64,000 bases of DNA from Dactylosporangium roseum. GTDB taxonomy: Bacteria > Actinomycetota > Actinomycetes > Mycobacteriales > Micromonosporaceae. A program made the translations under genes and the position numbers. Where the stretch lies: positions 1,541,001 to 1,605,000 of the forward strand of contig NZ_CP073721.1 of the NCBI RefSeq assembly GCF_025264685.1, in the 5' to 3' direction. Positions 25,582 through 35,257 of this stretch are shown here, piece by piece (the first letter of the stretch is position 1; every line of letters starts with the position of its first letter). Under the pieces are notes generated by a model. It was not told the DNA's origin and searched no databases. It was given only the letters and a program-made list of their open reading frames with translations.

Positions 25582-26370
25582 GTGACGCAGCAGGAGATCC
25601 CGCTCCACGGCGGGAACACCTCCGTCGTGGTGCGCTCGGGCGACACGGTGCGCCGCAACGCAGGCCCGTGGACCCCCGCGGTGCACGCATTGCTGCGCCA
25701 TCTCGAATACGTCGGGTTCACCGGGGCGCCGCGGGCCTTCGGCATAGACGAGCGGGGCCGTGAGGTCCTGTCATACCTGGAGGGCGAGTGCGGTGAATAC
25801 CCGCTCGCCCCCCACTGGGTCACCGACGAGGCGATGGTCACGGTGGCCACGATGCTGCGGATGTTCCACGACGCCCAGGCGGGCTTCCGTCCGCCGCCCA
25901 ACGCGGTCTGGCGCTCGTTCGGGCCCCCGCCGCCGGACACCGAGGTGATCTGCCACCACGACGCGGCGCCGCACAACGTCATCTGGCGGCCCGACGGCAC
26001 GCTGTCGCTCATCGATTTCGACCTCGCCTCGCCGGGCGCCCGCATCTACGACGTGGCTTATGCGGCCTGGACCTGGGTGCCGCTGTTCTCCGACCGCGAC
26101 TCCTACACGCTGGGCTGGAAGCGGCCCAACCGTCCCCGCCGGCTGCGGATGTTCGCCGATGCGTACGGGTTGACTCCCCGCGACCGGCACCGCCTGGTGC
26201 GGGTGATCCGCAAGCGGATCGTGGACCACATCGAGGGCATCCGGCGGATGGCAGCCGCCGGCGATCCGGCCTTCGTGCGGATCGTGCACAAGGGACATCT
26301 CCGCCGTCCGGTGCGTGATCTGCGCCTGATCGACTATGAGTGGCACACGCTCGAATACGCCCTTCGGTAG
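25582..26370 (+). CDS. APH-family phosphotransferase
   Basis: 262 residues, GTG start with GAAGGA 7 nt upstream. Aminoglycoside-phosphotransferase/choline-kinase fold: catalytic loop HHDAAPHNVIW (HxDxxxxN, about residue 125) and metal-binding IDFDLAS. The N-terminal lobe is short (HGGNTSVVVRSGDTVRRNAG...). Family members phosphorylate small hydroxyl substrates or antibiotics; nothing in the context (ftsY before, amt after) suggests a resistance role. Confidence 0.85.
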   Translation: MTQQEIPLHGGNTSVVVRSGDTVRRNAGPWTPAVHALLRHLEYVGFTGAPRAFGIDERGREVLSYLEGECGEYPLAPHWVTDEAMVTVATMLRMFHDAQAGFRPPPNAVWRSFGPPPPDTEVICHHDAAPHNVIWRPDGTLSLIDFDLASPGARIYDVAYAAWTWVPLFSDRDSYTLGWKRPNRPRRLRMFADAYGLTPRDRHRLVRVIRKRIVDHIEGIRRMAAAGDPAFVRIVHKGHLRRPVRDLRLIDYEWHTLEYALR

Positions 26371-26396
26371 GTCCATTTCGTTTGTGTGAGCGTTTC

Positions 26397-26433
26397 TTCA
26401 CACGCAGGAAACATGACGTGACGCGGTAGAAAC
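26397..26433 (+). promoter_or_regulatory. GlnR-type operator upstream of amt-glnK-glnD
   Basis: Two tandem half-sites: TTCAC-N6-GAAAC (26397-26412) and GTGAC-N6-GAAAC (26418-26433), 5 nt apart. This fits the actinomycete GlnR consensus gTnAC-n6-GaAAC repeated twice, and stands about 110 nt before amt, a known GlnR target. Predicts nitrogen-limitation activation. Confidence 0.82.
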
Positions 26434-26545
26434 CGCGCGGCGCCGGTGCGCGAAACGTGGGACATGAAAGCTCTCGCGCAACCGGCTGAAGGGCAGTGCC
26501 GCCTCGACGGTCGGGAGGGAGGATCTCGCCTACGAGGAGGCCAGC

Positions 26546-27931
26546 GTGCCTGAAGCGACCATCGATACCGGCAACACCGCATGGTTGCTGGTGTCGACAG
26601 CGCTCGTGCTGCTCATGACGCCCGGTCTGGCGCTGTTCTACGGTGGCCTGAACCGCTCCAAGGGCGTTCTCAACATGATGATGATGAGCTTCTCGGCGAT
26701 CGGGCTCGTCAGCGTCCTGTGGTTGTTCTACGGCTTCTCGGCCGCGTTCGGTTCGGACTCCGCCGGCGGCCTGTTCGGTGACCTCGGCCAGTACTTCGGC
26801 ACAAAGACCTACATCGACCTGTTCTGGGGGGCCACCGCCGGGAACCCGAGCGGCATCGGCATCCCGACCTTCGTCTTCATGGTGTTCCAGATGACGTTCG
26901 CCGTCATCACGGTCGCCCTGATCAGCGGCGCGATCTCCGACCGGGCCAAGTTCGGCGGCTGGCTGCTGTTCGCGTTCGGCTGGGCCACCCTCGTCTACTT
27001 CCCGGTCGCCCACAACGTGTGGGGCGGCGGCTGGATCGCGCGGAAGCTCCACCCGCTCGACTTCGCCGGTGGTACCGCCGTCCACATCAACGCCGGTGCG
27101 GCGGCTCTCGGCGTGGTGCTCGTCCTCGGCAAGCGCATCGGCTGGCCGCGCGAGAGCATGAAGCCGCACAACGTGCCGTTCGTCGCGCTCGGTGCCGGCC
27201 TGCTGTGGTTCGGCTGGTTCGGCTTCAACGCCGGCTCCGAGCTGACCGTCGACGGCGTCACCGGCCTGGCCTTCGTCAACACGCAGGTCGCGACCGCCGC
27301 CGCGGTGCTCGGCTGGATCATCGTCGAGTGGATCCGTGACCGGAGGCCGACCCTCGTCGGCGCGTCCTCCGGCGCGATCGCCGGCCTGGTCGCCATCACC
27401 CCGGCCTGCGGCTTCATCGACTCGTGGGCGGCCGTTCTGCTCGGTCTCGTCGCCGGCATCGTCTGCGCCCTGGCAGTCAGCCTCAAGTACCGCTTCGGCT
27501 TCGACGACTCGCTCGACGTGGTCGGTGTCCACTTCGTCGGCGGCTGGATCGGCTCCCTGTGGCTGGGCTTCTTCGCCAACCCCGACCTCAACGCGGCGAT
27601 CACCGACACGGTCGGCGCCAAGGCAGGTCTCTTCATGGCTGGTGGCGCGGGCCAGCTCGCCGGGCAGGCCGCTGCCAGCGCTATCGTGACGGTCTACTCG
27701 TTCGCGATCGCCTTCCTCCTGGCCTTCGTGATCCAGAAGACGGTCGGCTTCCGGGTCAGTGCCGAGGCCGAGGTCGAGGGCATCGACATCGCCGAGCACG
27801 CGGAGAGTGGTTACGACCTGACCCCGTCGGGTGGCGGCAGCGGCGGCGCGTTCGCGATGGCGGGCGTGGGGACGAGCAAGGCGGCAGCAGCGCCGGCCGA
27901 ACAGCCGGCGTCCGAAAAGGTAGCCGGATAG
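26546..27931 (+). CDS. amt: Ammonium transporter
   Basis: 461 residues, GTG start with GAGGAGG 5 nt upstream. Eleven hydrophobic segments of the Amt/Rh family, beginning NTAWLLVSTALVLLMTPGLALFYGGL. The pore twin histidines are in DFAGGTAVHINAG and DVVGVHFVGGWIG. The cytosolic C-terminal tail (about 400-461) includes VEGIDIAEHAESGYD, the PII-interacting segment of actinobacterial AmtB, and then an Ala/Gly-rich end. First gene of amt-glnK-glnD behind a GlnR box. Confidence 0.96.
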   Translation: MPEATIDTGNTAWLLVSTALVLLMTPGLALFYGGLNRSKGVLNMMMMSFSAIGLVSVLWLFYGFSAAFGSDSAGGLFGDLGQYFGTKTYIDLFWGATAGNPSGIGIPTFVFMVFQMTFAVITVALISGAISDRAKFGGWLLFAFGWATLVYFPVAHNVWGGGWIARKLHPLDFAGGTAVHINAGAAALGVVLVLGKRIGWPRESMKPHNVPFVALGAGLLWFGWFGFNAGSELTVDGVTGLAFVNTQVATAAAVLGWIIVEWIRDRRPTLVGASSGAIAGLVAITPACGFIDSWAAVLLGLVAGIVCALAVSLKYRFGFDDSLDVVGVHFVGGWIGSLWLGFFANPDLNAAITDTVGAKAGLFMAGGAGQLAGQAAASAIVTVYSFAIAFLLAFVIQKTVGFRVSAEAEVEGIDIAEHAESGYDLTPSGGGSGGAFAMAGVGTSKAAAAPAEQPASEKVAG

Positions 27932-28297
<366 letters not shown>

Positions 28298-28324
28298 GCC
28301 GCTGCGATCCCTACCCTGAAGCAC

Positions 28325-30577
28325 ATGACACGACCGTCGGCGCCCGCCCCGGTGCTGTCCACCGAGGCGGGCGCCGACGCGCGTGCCGAGCGCTCCGCCG
28401 CGCTCGACGGCTGGCTGGCGAAGGTCTACGCCGAGGCGGGCGGTGTCGCCGACGGCTTCGCGCTGGTCGCCGTCGGCGGTCTCGGGCGCCGCGAGTGCGC
28501 CCCGCGCAGCGATCTCGACCTGGTCCTGCTGCACTCGGGCGGCGCGGCCGAGTCGGCGGCGGGCGAGCTGGGGACGCGCATCTGGTACCGGATCTGGGAC
28601 GCGAAATTCGCTCTCGACCACTCCACCCGCAGCCCGGAGCAGGCGCTCACGCTGGCCCGCGAGGACGTCAAGGTCGCCATGGGGCTGCTCGACGCACGAC
28701 TCGTCGCCGGCGACGGCGGCCTGCTCGATCGGCTGCACCAGCATGCCGTCGCGCAGTGGCGGCGGGAGGCCCGTCACCTGCTGCCCGCCCTGCGGCGGCT
28801 CACCCAGGACCGCTGGAAGGCCCACGGCGAGCTGGCGTTCCTCCTGGAGGGTGACGTCAAGGAGTCGCGCGGCGGCCTGCGCGACTTCGGGGTGCTGCGC
28901 GGCATCGGCTTCGCCGGGGTCGCCGACGGGCCCCGCCCGGCGGTCCGCGGCGCACACCGCACCCTGCTCGACGTCCGCGACGCCCTGCACGCGGTGCGCG
29001 GCCGGCGGGTCGACCGGCTCCTCGCGCAGGACCGTGACGAGGTCGCGGAACTGCTCGACCTGGGCGACCGCGACGACGTGCCGCGCCGTATCGCCGAGGC
29101 CGCGCGGACCATCGCCTACGCGAGTGACGACGCCTGGCGCGCGGTCGAACGCTGGGCGGCGCCGAGCACCCGCGGTCACACCGGGCGCCGACCGCTGGCC
29201 CGCGACGTCGTCGAGCAGCACGGCGAGGTCGTGCTGGCCCGGACCGCGGTCACCCCGCGCCCCGAGCCGACCCTGCCGCTGCGGGTCGCCGCGGCCGCCG
29301 CCCGGGCCGAGCTGCCGATCGCGCACGCCACGCTGGAGTGGCTCGGCGGGTTTGCCGCCCCGATGCCCCAGCCGTGGCCGGCACCGGCCCGTGACGCCCT
29401 GTTCACGCTGCTCGGCAGCGGTCCGTCCATGATCGCGGTCTGGGAGGCCTGCGACCGGTACGGCCTGGTCGTGAACTGGCTGCCCGAGTGGGCCCGGGTG
29501 CGCAGCCTGCCGCAGCACAACCCGGTGCACCTGTTCACGGTCGACCGGCACCTGGTCGAGACCGCCCGGCAGGCGGCCCGGCTGTCCCGCGACGTCGACC
29601 GCCCCGACCTGCTGGTGCTCTGCGGCCTGTTGCACGACATCGGCAAGGGCCTGCCCGGCGACCACAGCATCGTCGGCGCGCCGATCGCGGCCGGCGTCGC
29701 CGCCCGCCTCGGCCTGAGCCCGGCCGAGGTCGCGCAGGTCGAGAAGGTGGTCCGGCTGCACCTGCTGCTGCCCGACACCGCGACCCGGCGGGATCTGTCC
29801 GACCCGCAGACGATCGCCACTGTGGCGCGGGCCGTCGGCGACGCCTCGACACTGGCGCTCCTGCACGCTTTGGCCCGCGCCGACGCGGCCGCGACCGGGC
29901 CCGCCGCCTGGTCGGACTGGAAGGGCCGGCTCATCGCCGACCTGGTCCGCCACGTCGAGCGGGCACTCGACAGCGGTGTGGTCGAGCCGCCGCCCTCGCC
30001 GGCCGCCGCGCTGCCGCTGCCGGCGCGGCTTCCGGACGTACACCTCGATGCGGATTCCGTGTCGGTGACCGCACGGGACCGTCGTGGCCTGCTCGCGGCC
30101 GTGGCCGGGTGCCTCTCGCTGCACCGGCTCGACGTGGTGACGGCCGACACGGTGACCCTCGACGGGGTGGCGCGCATGGTGTGCGCGGTGCAGCCGCGGT
30201 ACGGCGGGGAACCCGACCGGGACGCCGTCGTCAGCGACCTGCGCCGGGCCGTCACCGGCGACCTGCCGGTGGCCGAGCGGCTGGCGGCCCGGGAGCGGTC
30301 CGCCCGGCGCGGCACCGCCGCACCGCCCCGCGTCGTCTGGCAGCCGGCCGCGGCGGCCACCGACGCGACGGTGCTCGAACTGCGTGCCACCGACACACCG
30401 GGCCTGCTCTTCCGGGTGGCCAGCGCGCTGGAGGACGTCGGCGCCGACGTGCGCTCGACGCGCATTTCGACGCTCGGCGGTGACGTGGTCGACGCGTTCT
30501 ACCTGGCAGGCATCTGGGAGGCGGATGACCGGGCACGCGTCGAGGCGGCCGTGCTCCAGGCCGCGCCGTCGGCCTGA
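28325..30577 (+). CDS. glnD: PII uridylyl/adenylyl-transferase and removing enzyme
   Basis: 750 residues. N-terminal nucleotidyltransferase VGGLGRRECAPRSDLDLVLLH (about residue 50, GxG..S-D-D), GlnD-type helical middle, HD domain LCGLLHDIGKGLPGDHS (about 430-445) and two C-terminal ACT domains (about 580-655 and 683-748) that sense glutamine. In Streptomyces and Corynebacterium the enzyme adenylylates rather than uridylylates GlnK. TACCCT at 28312-28317 is 7 nt before the ATG with no Shine-Dalgarno, pointing to an extra leaderless promoter within the operon. Confidence 0.94.
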   Translation: MTRPSAPAPVLSTEAGADARAERSAALDGWLAKVYAEAGGVADGFALVAVGGLGRRECAPRSDLDLVLLHSGGAAESAAGELGTRIWYRIWDAKFALDHSTRSPEQALTLAREDVKVAMGLLDARLVAGDGGLLDRLHQHAVAQWRREARHLLPALRRLTQDRWKAHGELAFLLEGDVKESRGGLRDFGVLRGIGFAGVADGPRPAVRGAHRTLLDVRDALHAVRGRRVDRLLAQDRDEVAELLDLGDRDDVPRRIAEAARTIAYASDDAWRAVERWAAPSTRGHTGRRPLARDVVEQHGEVVLARTAVTPRPEPTLPLRVAAAAARAELPIAHATLEWLGGFAAPMPQPWPAPARDALFTLLGSGPSMIAVWEACDRYGLVVNWLPEWARVRSLPQHNPVHLFTVDRHLVETARQAARLSRDVDRPDLLVLCGLLHDIGKGLPGDHSIVGAPIAAGVAARLGLSPAEVAQVEKVVRLHLLLPDTATRRDLSDPQTIATVARAVGDASTLALLHALARADAAATGPAAWSDWKGRLIADLVRHVERALDSGVVEPPPSPAAALPLPARLPDVHLDADSVSVTARDRRGLLAAVAGCLSLHRLDVVTADTVTLDGVARMVCAVQPRYGGEPDRDAVVSDLRRAVTGDLPVAERLAARERSARRGTAAPPRVVWQPAAAATDATVLELRATDTPGLLFRVASALEDVGADVRSTRISTLGGDVVDAFYLAGIWEADDRARVEAAVLQAAPSA

Positions 30578-30605
30578 CGGTCGCGCCGCCCTGCCGGTGG
30601 TCGCG

Positions 30606-30611
30606 TACCCT
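30606..30611 (+). promoter_or_regulatory. -10 hexamer of ffh
   Basis: TACCCT about 34 nt before the ffh GTG; a start near 30618 leaves a short leader with GAGGA (30631-30635) as ribosome binding site. Confidence 0.4.
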
Positions 30612-30645
30612 TCAAGGGACTCCTACACCCGAGGACGGATCCGTC

Positions 30646-32184
30646 GTGTTTGACACCTTGAGTGACCGGCTCTCCGGCATCTTCACGAAGCTGCGGAGCA
30701 AGGGGCGGCTCACCGACGCCGATGTCGACGCCACCGCGCGGGAGATCCGGCTGGCGCTGCTCGAGGCCGATGTCGCGCTGCCCGTGGTCAAGGCGTTCGT
30801 CGCCCGGCTCAAGGAGCGTGCGCGCGGCGCCGAGGTGTCGCAGGCGCTCAACCCGGCCCAGCAGGTCATCAAGATCGTCCACGAGGAACTCGTGGCGACG
30901 CTCGGTGGCGAGGCCCGGCGGCTGCAGTTCGCCAAGAACCCGCCGACCGTGATCATGCTCGCCGGTCTCCAGGGCTCCGGCAAGACGACCCTCGCCGGCA
31001 AGCTGGCCCGCTGGCTCAAGGCGCAGGGACATCAGCCGCTGCTCGTCGCCGCCGACCTCCAGCGCCCCAACGCGGTCAACCAGCTCCAGGTGCTCGGCGG
31101 CCGGGCCGGGGTCGAGGTCTACGCGCCGCAGCCCGGCAACGGCGTCGGCGACCCGGTCTCCGTGGCCCGCGAGTCGATCGAGCACGCCCGGCGGCAGATG
31201 CGCGACATCGTGATCGTCGACACCGCCGGCCGGCTCGGCATCGACGCCGAGATGATGCGGCAGGCCGTGAACATCCGCGACGCCGTCGACCCCGACGAGG
31301 TGCTGTTCGTCATCGACGCGATGGTCGGTCAGGACGCGGTCGCGACTGCCGAGGCCTTCCGCGACGGCGTTGGCATCTCCGGCGTGGTGCTGTCCAAGCT
31401 CGACGGCGACGCCCGCGGTGGCGCGGCGCTGTCGGTGCGTCACGTCACCGGCCAGCCGATCATCTTCGCGTCGACCGGTGAGAAGCTCGAGGACTTCGAC
31501 GTCTTCCACCCCGACCGGATGGCTTCGCGCATCCTCGGCATGGGCGACGTGCTCACCCTCATCGAGCAGGCCGAGCAGGCGTTCGCCGAGGACGAGAAGG
31601 AGCGGATGGCCGCCAAGCTCATGGGCGGCGAGACGTTCACACTCGAGGACTTCCTCGAGCAGCTCCAGGCGGTGCGCCGGATGGGCCCGATCGCCAACGT
31701 GCTGGCCATGATGCCGGGCATGGGGCAGATGAAGGATCAGCTCGCGGAGCTCGACGACAAGCACTTCGACCGGGTCGTCGCGATCATCCGGTCGATGACC
31801 CCCAACGAGCGGGTCAACCCGAAGGTTCTCAACGCGTCGCGCCGGGTGCGCATCGCCAACGGCTCGGGCACCACCGTCACCGACGTCAACCAGTTGCTCA
31901 ACCGCTTCGCCGACGCGCAGAAGATGATGAAGCAGATGGGCGGCATGATGGGCCTGCCCGGCGCCCGGCGCAAGGCGACGAAGTCGCCGAAGAACAAGCG
32001 CAAGGGCAACAAGGGCGGCAACGCGCGCCAGCCGCGCCTCGGCGGCGGCATGCCGATGATGCCGCAGCTCCCGCCGGGCCTCGACCCGTCGCAGTTCGAC
32101 CCCAACGCCGCCGGCACGCCACAGGGGTTCCGGCCGCCGAAGCTCGACTTCTCGAAGCTGATGAAGCGTGACAAGGAGTCCTGA
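30646..32184 (+). CDS. ffh: Signal recognition particle protein Ffh (SRP54)
   Basis: 512 residues, GTG start. N domain, then G domain with GLQGSGKTTLAGKLARWL (about 105), DTAGRLGIDAEMM, LSKLDGDARGGAALS; a methionine-rich M domain from about residue 325 (MGPIANVLAMMPGMGQMKD, MMKQMGGMMG) binds 4.5S RNA and signal sequences. A basic KKA-like KATKSPKNKRKGNKGG stretch and a Pro/Met tail follow. Works with FtsY; overlaps the amidohydrolase start by 17 nt. Confidence 0.97.
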   Translation: MFDTLSDRLSGIFTKLRSKGRLTDADVDATAREIRLALLEADVALPVVKAFVARLKERARGAEVSQALNPAQQVIKIVHEELVATLGGEARRLQFAKNPPTVIMLAGLQGSGKTTLAGKLARWLKAQGHQPLLVAADLQRPNAVNQLQVLGGRAGVEVYAPQPGNGVGDPVSVARESIEHARRQMRDIVIVDTAGRLGIDAEMMRQAVNIRDAVDPDEVLFVIDAMVGQDAVATAEAFRDGVGISGVVLSKLDGDARGGAALSVRHVTGQPIIFASTGEKLEDFDVFHPDRMASRILGMGDVLTLIEQAEQAFAEDEKERMAAKLMGGETFTLEDFLEQLQAVRRMGPIANVLAMMPGMGQMKDQLAELDDKHFDRVVAIIRSMTPNERVNPKVLNASRRVRIANGSGTTVTDVNQLLNRFADAQKMMKQMGGMMGLPGARRKATKSPKNKRKGNKGGNARQPRLGGGMPMMPQLPPGLDPSQFDPNAAGTPQGFRPPKLDFSKLMKRDKES

Positions 32185-33265
32185 GCCCGCGCTGCACGTC
32201 CGGGGCGTGCTGCTGCCCGAGGACACGACCGTCGACCTGTGGCTGGTCGGGGACCGGGTGACCTTCGAGCCGGTCCCGTCGGCGGTGACGGTCGCCGACG
32301 CGGGGTTCATCCTGCCGGGCCTGGTCGACGCGCACTGCCACCTCGGCATCGCGCCGGGCGGGCGGCCCGCCGCCGGGGTCGGTGAGGCCCGCTCGCTGGC
32401 GGTCGTCGACCGTGACGCCGGGGTGCTGGCGATCCGCGACGCGGGATCCCCGATTCCGTACGGGTCGCTCGACGACGACCCCGACGTGCCGCGCCTGGTG
32501 CGGGCCGGGCGGCACGTCGCGCCGCCCAAGCGGTACCTGCGCGACATCGGCGTCGAGGTGGGCGAGGCGGACCTGGCCGGTGAGATCACCCGGCAGGCCG
32601 CCGCCGGCAGCGGCTGGGTCAAACTGGTCGGCGACTGGATCGACCGCGGCGTCGGCGACCTCGCCCCGGCGTGGGACCTCACTGCCATGGCGGGCGCCGT
32701 CAAGGCCGCGCACGCCGCAGGCGCGCGGGTCGCGGTGCACACGTTCGCCGAGGAGTCGGTCGCCGCCCTGGTGCGCGCCGGGGTCGACTCGGTCGAGCAC
32801 GGCACCGGCCTCGCGGAGGACGACATCGCCGAGATGGCCCGCCGTGGCACCGCCCTGGTCCCGACGATGATCAACATCGCCACGTTCGGCGGGATCGCGG
32901 CGCAGGCCGAGGGCAAGTTCCCGGGGTACGCCCGCCACATGCTCGCCCTGCGGGACCGCTTCCCGTCGGTGGTGCGCGCGGCGCACGAGGCCGGCGTGCC
33001 GATCTACGTCGGCAGCGACGCGGGCGGCGGCATCAACCACGGCCTGGCCGCCGAGGAGATGCTCCTGCTGCACCGCGAGGCCGGCCTGTCCCCGCTCGAC
33101 GTCCTGCGTGCCGGCTCCTGGGGCGCCCGCGCGTGGCTGGGCTTCCCGGGCCTGGTCGAGGGCGGCCTGGCCGACCTGGTCGTCTACGCCGAGGACCCGC
33201 GCACCGACCTGACCACGCTGCTCCGACCGGAGCGCATCGTGCTGCGTGGCCGGGTGGTGCGCTGA
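32168..33265 (+). CDS. Amidohydrolase family protein
   Basis: 365 residues, GTG start inside the end of ffh. Metal-dependent amidohydrolase barrel: GLVDAHCHLG (HxH ligands), VAVHTFAEES, VEHGTGL, and the late GSDAGGGINHG aspartate; composite beta-sandwich ends (LHVRGVLLPEDTTVDLWLVGDRV and ADLVVYAEDPRTD) are those of imidazolonepropionase/prolidase-like members. The substrate is not predictable. Linked to ffh in many actinomycetes, probably only by position. Confidence 0.88.
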   Translation: MTRSPEPALHVRGVLLPEDTTVDLWLVGDRVTFEPVPSAVTVADAGFILPGLVDAHCHLGIAPGGRPAAGVGEARSLAVVDRDAGVLAIRDAGSPIPYGSLDDDPDVPRLVRAGRHVAPPKRYLRDIGVEVGEADLAGEITRQAAAGSGWVKLVGDWIDRGVGDLAPAWDLTAMAGAVKAAHAAGARVAVHTFAEESVAALVRAGVDSVEHGTGLAEDDIAEMARRGTALVPTMINIATFGGIAAQAEGKFPGYARHMLALRDRFPSVVRAAHEAGVPIYVGSDAGGGINHGLAAEEMLLLHREAGLSPLDVLRAGSWGARAWLGFPGLVEGGLADLVVYAEDPRTDLTTLLRPERIVLRGRVVR

Positions 33266-33309
33266 ACGACGGCGGCCGGCCGGTTGGCCGGATCGAGTAG
33301 GCTGGGTCC

Positions 33310-33960
33310 GTGCCGCTGCGTCCCGGAAGACCGGTCCTGCACCGGCACTTCACCCATGACACGCTGGTCTGGGCGCCCCTGACGCGGGTGGTCTCCGACG
33401 ACGAGCAGGGCACGTGTCTCTGGCTCGCCACCGGCAGCCCGCTCATCCGTGAGGTCACGGTCGACGGCGCGGGGCCGCGCGACATGCCGTTCGCCGACTG
33501 GATCGAGAGCCCGAAGAAGATCATCCAGGATGTGTACCGCGGGCCGAGCTGCCTCAAGTTGCATCCTCGCGACGCCGCGTATTCGGTCTGGTGGCTCTTC
33601 GACCCGCAGGGCGGCTTCCGGGCGTGGTACGTCAACCTCGAGGAACCGTCCGTCACCTGGGACGACGGTGAGGTCGCCGGTGTCGACCTGACCGACCAGG
33701 ACCTCGACATCTGGGTCTGGCCGGACCGCCGCTGGGGCTGGAAGGACGCCGACGAGCTCGAGGAGCGCCTGGCCTATCCCGGCGCCTACTGGGTCGATGA
33801 CCCGGACGCGGTCTGGGCCCAGGGCCGGGCTGTCGTGCCGGCGATCGAGGCCGGCGCCTGGCCGTTCGACGGTACGTGGACCGACTTCCGGCCGCCGGCG
33901 AGCTGGACCATCCCCGAGCCCGTCACGGAGGGCTGGGACCGACCGAGGGAGCGCCGTTGA
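33310..33960 (+). CDS. DUF402 family protein (first of a tandem pair)
   Basis: 216 residues. DUF402 barrel with WWLFDPQGGFRAWYVNLEEP (about 94-113), the acidic DLTDQDLDIWVWPDRRWGWKDADELEERL motif and PFDGTWTDFRPP at the end. DUF402 relatives include nucleoside tri/diphosphatases such as Ntdp and the FomD fosfomycin-pathway hydrolase; the Asp-rich motif would bind divalent metal. TAGGCT at 33298-33303 lies 6 nt before the GTG (leaderless). Confidence 0.87.
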   Translation: MPLRPGRPVLHRHFTHDTLVWAPLTRVVSDDEQGTCLWLATGSPLIREVTVDGAGPRDMPFADWIESPKKIIQDVYRGPSCLKLHPRDAAYSVWWLFDPQGGFRAWYVNLEEPSVTWDDGEVAGVDLTDQDLDIWVWPDRRWGWKDADELEERLAYPGAYWVDDPDAVWAQGRAVVPAIEAGAWPFDGTWTDFRPPASWTIPEPVTEGWDRPRERR

Positions 33961-34613
33961 GCGTGGTCTTCACACCCGGCCAGGTGATCATGCACCGCAA
34001 CGTGCGGCTGGGCCGGATGGGCTGGGTCCGCCCGGCCCGCGTGGTTTCCGACGACGAGCGGGGCCTGCTGTTGTGGATCGCCCGCGGCACACCGGTGGTC
34101 AACGAGGTCTCCGGCGACGGCCGGGGGATGCGCACGATGCCGTTCGCGGAGTTCGTGACGCTCGGCACCAGCCTGAAGCACGGCACCTGGAGCGGTCCCG
34201 GCGTGCTGAAGCTGCACCGGCCCGGCGACCCGGCGCACTCGGTGTGGTGGTTCCGCGACGACGCCGACGAGTTCACCGGGTGGTATGTCAACCTGGAGCG
34301 CCCGGCGATCCGCTGGAGCGACGACAACGGCACCTCCGGGGTCGACGTCACCGACGAGGACCTCGACATCCAGGTGGCGCCCGATCGGTCGTGGAACTGG
34401 AAGGACGAGGAGGAGTTCCTGGAGCGGCTCGCGCTTCCCGAGCACTACTGGGTGAAGGACGAGGCGGCCGTACGAGCCGAGGGCGAACGTGTCGTGAAGG
34501 AGATCGAGGCGGGGTTGTTCCCGTTCGACGGCACGTGGATCGACTTCATGCCGCCGCCCGAGTGGAAGCTGCCAGCGCTGGAACCCGGCTGGGACCGTCC
34601 GCCGATGCAGTGA
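33957..34613 (+). CDS. DUF402 family protein (second of a tandem pair)
   Basis: About 218 residues. Same layout as the preceding gene: VVSDDERGLLLWIARGTP, HSVWWFRDDADEFTGWYVNLERP, DVTDEDLDIQVAPDRSWNWKDEEEFLERL and FPFDGTWIDFMPPPEW. Clearly a paralogue from tandem duplication. The likely start is TTG 33957 overlapping the previous TGA (TTGA), with GAGGGA 6-11 nt upstream; GTG 33963 is an alternative. Separate promoter signals for rpsP follow. Confidence 0.85.
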   Translation: MSVVFTPGQVIMHRNVRLGRMGWVRPARVVSDDERGLLLWIARGTPVVNEVSGDGRGMRTMPFAEFVTLGTSLKHGTWSGPGVLKLHRPGDPAHSVWWFRDDADEFTGWYVNLERPAIRWSDDNGTSGVDVTDEDLDIQVAPDRSWNWKDEEEFLERLALPEHYWVKDEAAVRAEGERVVKEIEAGLFPFDGTWIDFMPPPEWKLPALEPGWDRPPMQ

Positions 34614-34624
34614 GCCCCTGGTTT

Positions 34625-34652
34625 TTGCGCTCGGTAGCCGGTCTGGCACAAT
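34625..34652 (+). promoter_or_regulatory. Putative promoter of the rpsP operon
   Basis: TTGCGC (34625-34630), 16-nt spacer, CACAAT (34647-34652), just after the second DUF402 gene. Predicted leader to the rpsP start is about 130 nt. Confidence 0.4.
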
Positions 34653-34788
34653 GTTCTGTTGGTATACGGTGCGCGTCCGAGCCCTCTAACCCGGCGTCGT
34701 GCCAGTCCCACAGAGCTGCCGACGGCGCCATCCCCACGGTGTCCGGGCGGTCGCTCGGCTTCCAACAGATCCAGGAGCGAGCAACCAA

Positions 34789-35256
34789 GTGGCCGTCAAG
34801 ATCCGGCTCCTGCGGATGGGCAAGATCCGCAACCCGCAGTACCGCATCGTCGTCGCCGACTCGCGCACCAAGCGTGACGGTCGGGCGATCGAGTTCGTCG
34901 GGCTCTACCACCCGAAGGAGGAGCCCTCGCGCATCGAGGTCAACTCCGAGCGGGTCCAGCACTGGCTCTCCGTCGGCGCCCAGCCGAGCGAGGCCGTGCG
35001 GGCGATCCTCTCCAAGACCGGCGACTGGCAGAAGTTCAAGGGCCTGCCGGCACCGGCCGAGCCGCTGAAGGTCCGCGCGGCTGCGCCGGACCGCCGTGCG
35101 GCCTACGAGGCGGAGGCGCAAGCCGCCGCCGGCCTGGCCACCGCACCGAAGGCGAAGAGCGCTCCTCGCACCCGCGGGGACGGTCCTGCCGAGGCCGGGG
35201 CTCCGGCCGCACAGGCGGAGGAGCAGAGCGGTGCCGGCGCCGGCGCGGAGGCCTGA
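34789..35256 (+). CDS. rpsP: 30S ribosomal protein S16
   Basis: 155 residues from GTG 34789 ([32 protein letters not shown]...). The S16 core is about 85 residues; the remaining 70 form an Ala/Glu/Pro-rich tail ([20 protein letters not shown]...) typical of high-GC actinomycetes. AGGAG is about 12 nt upstream. First gene of rpsP-khpA-rimM-trmD. Confidence 0.96.
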   Translation: MAVKIRLLRMGKIRNPQYRIVVADSRTKRDGRAIEFVGLYHPKEEPSRIEVNSERVQHWLSVGAQPSEAVRAILSKTGDWQKFKGLPAPAEPLKVRAAAPDRRAAYEAEAQAAAGLATAPKAKSAPRTRGDGPAEAGAPAAQAEEQSGAGAGAEA

Positions 35257-35257
35257 C

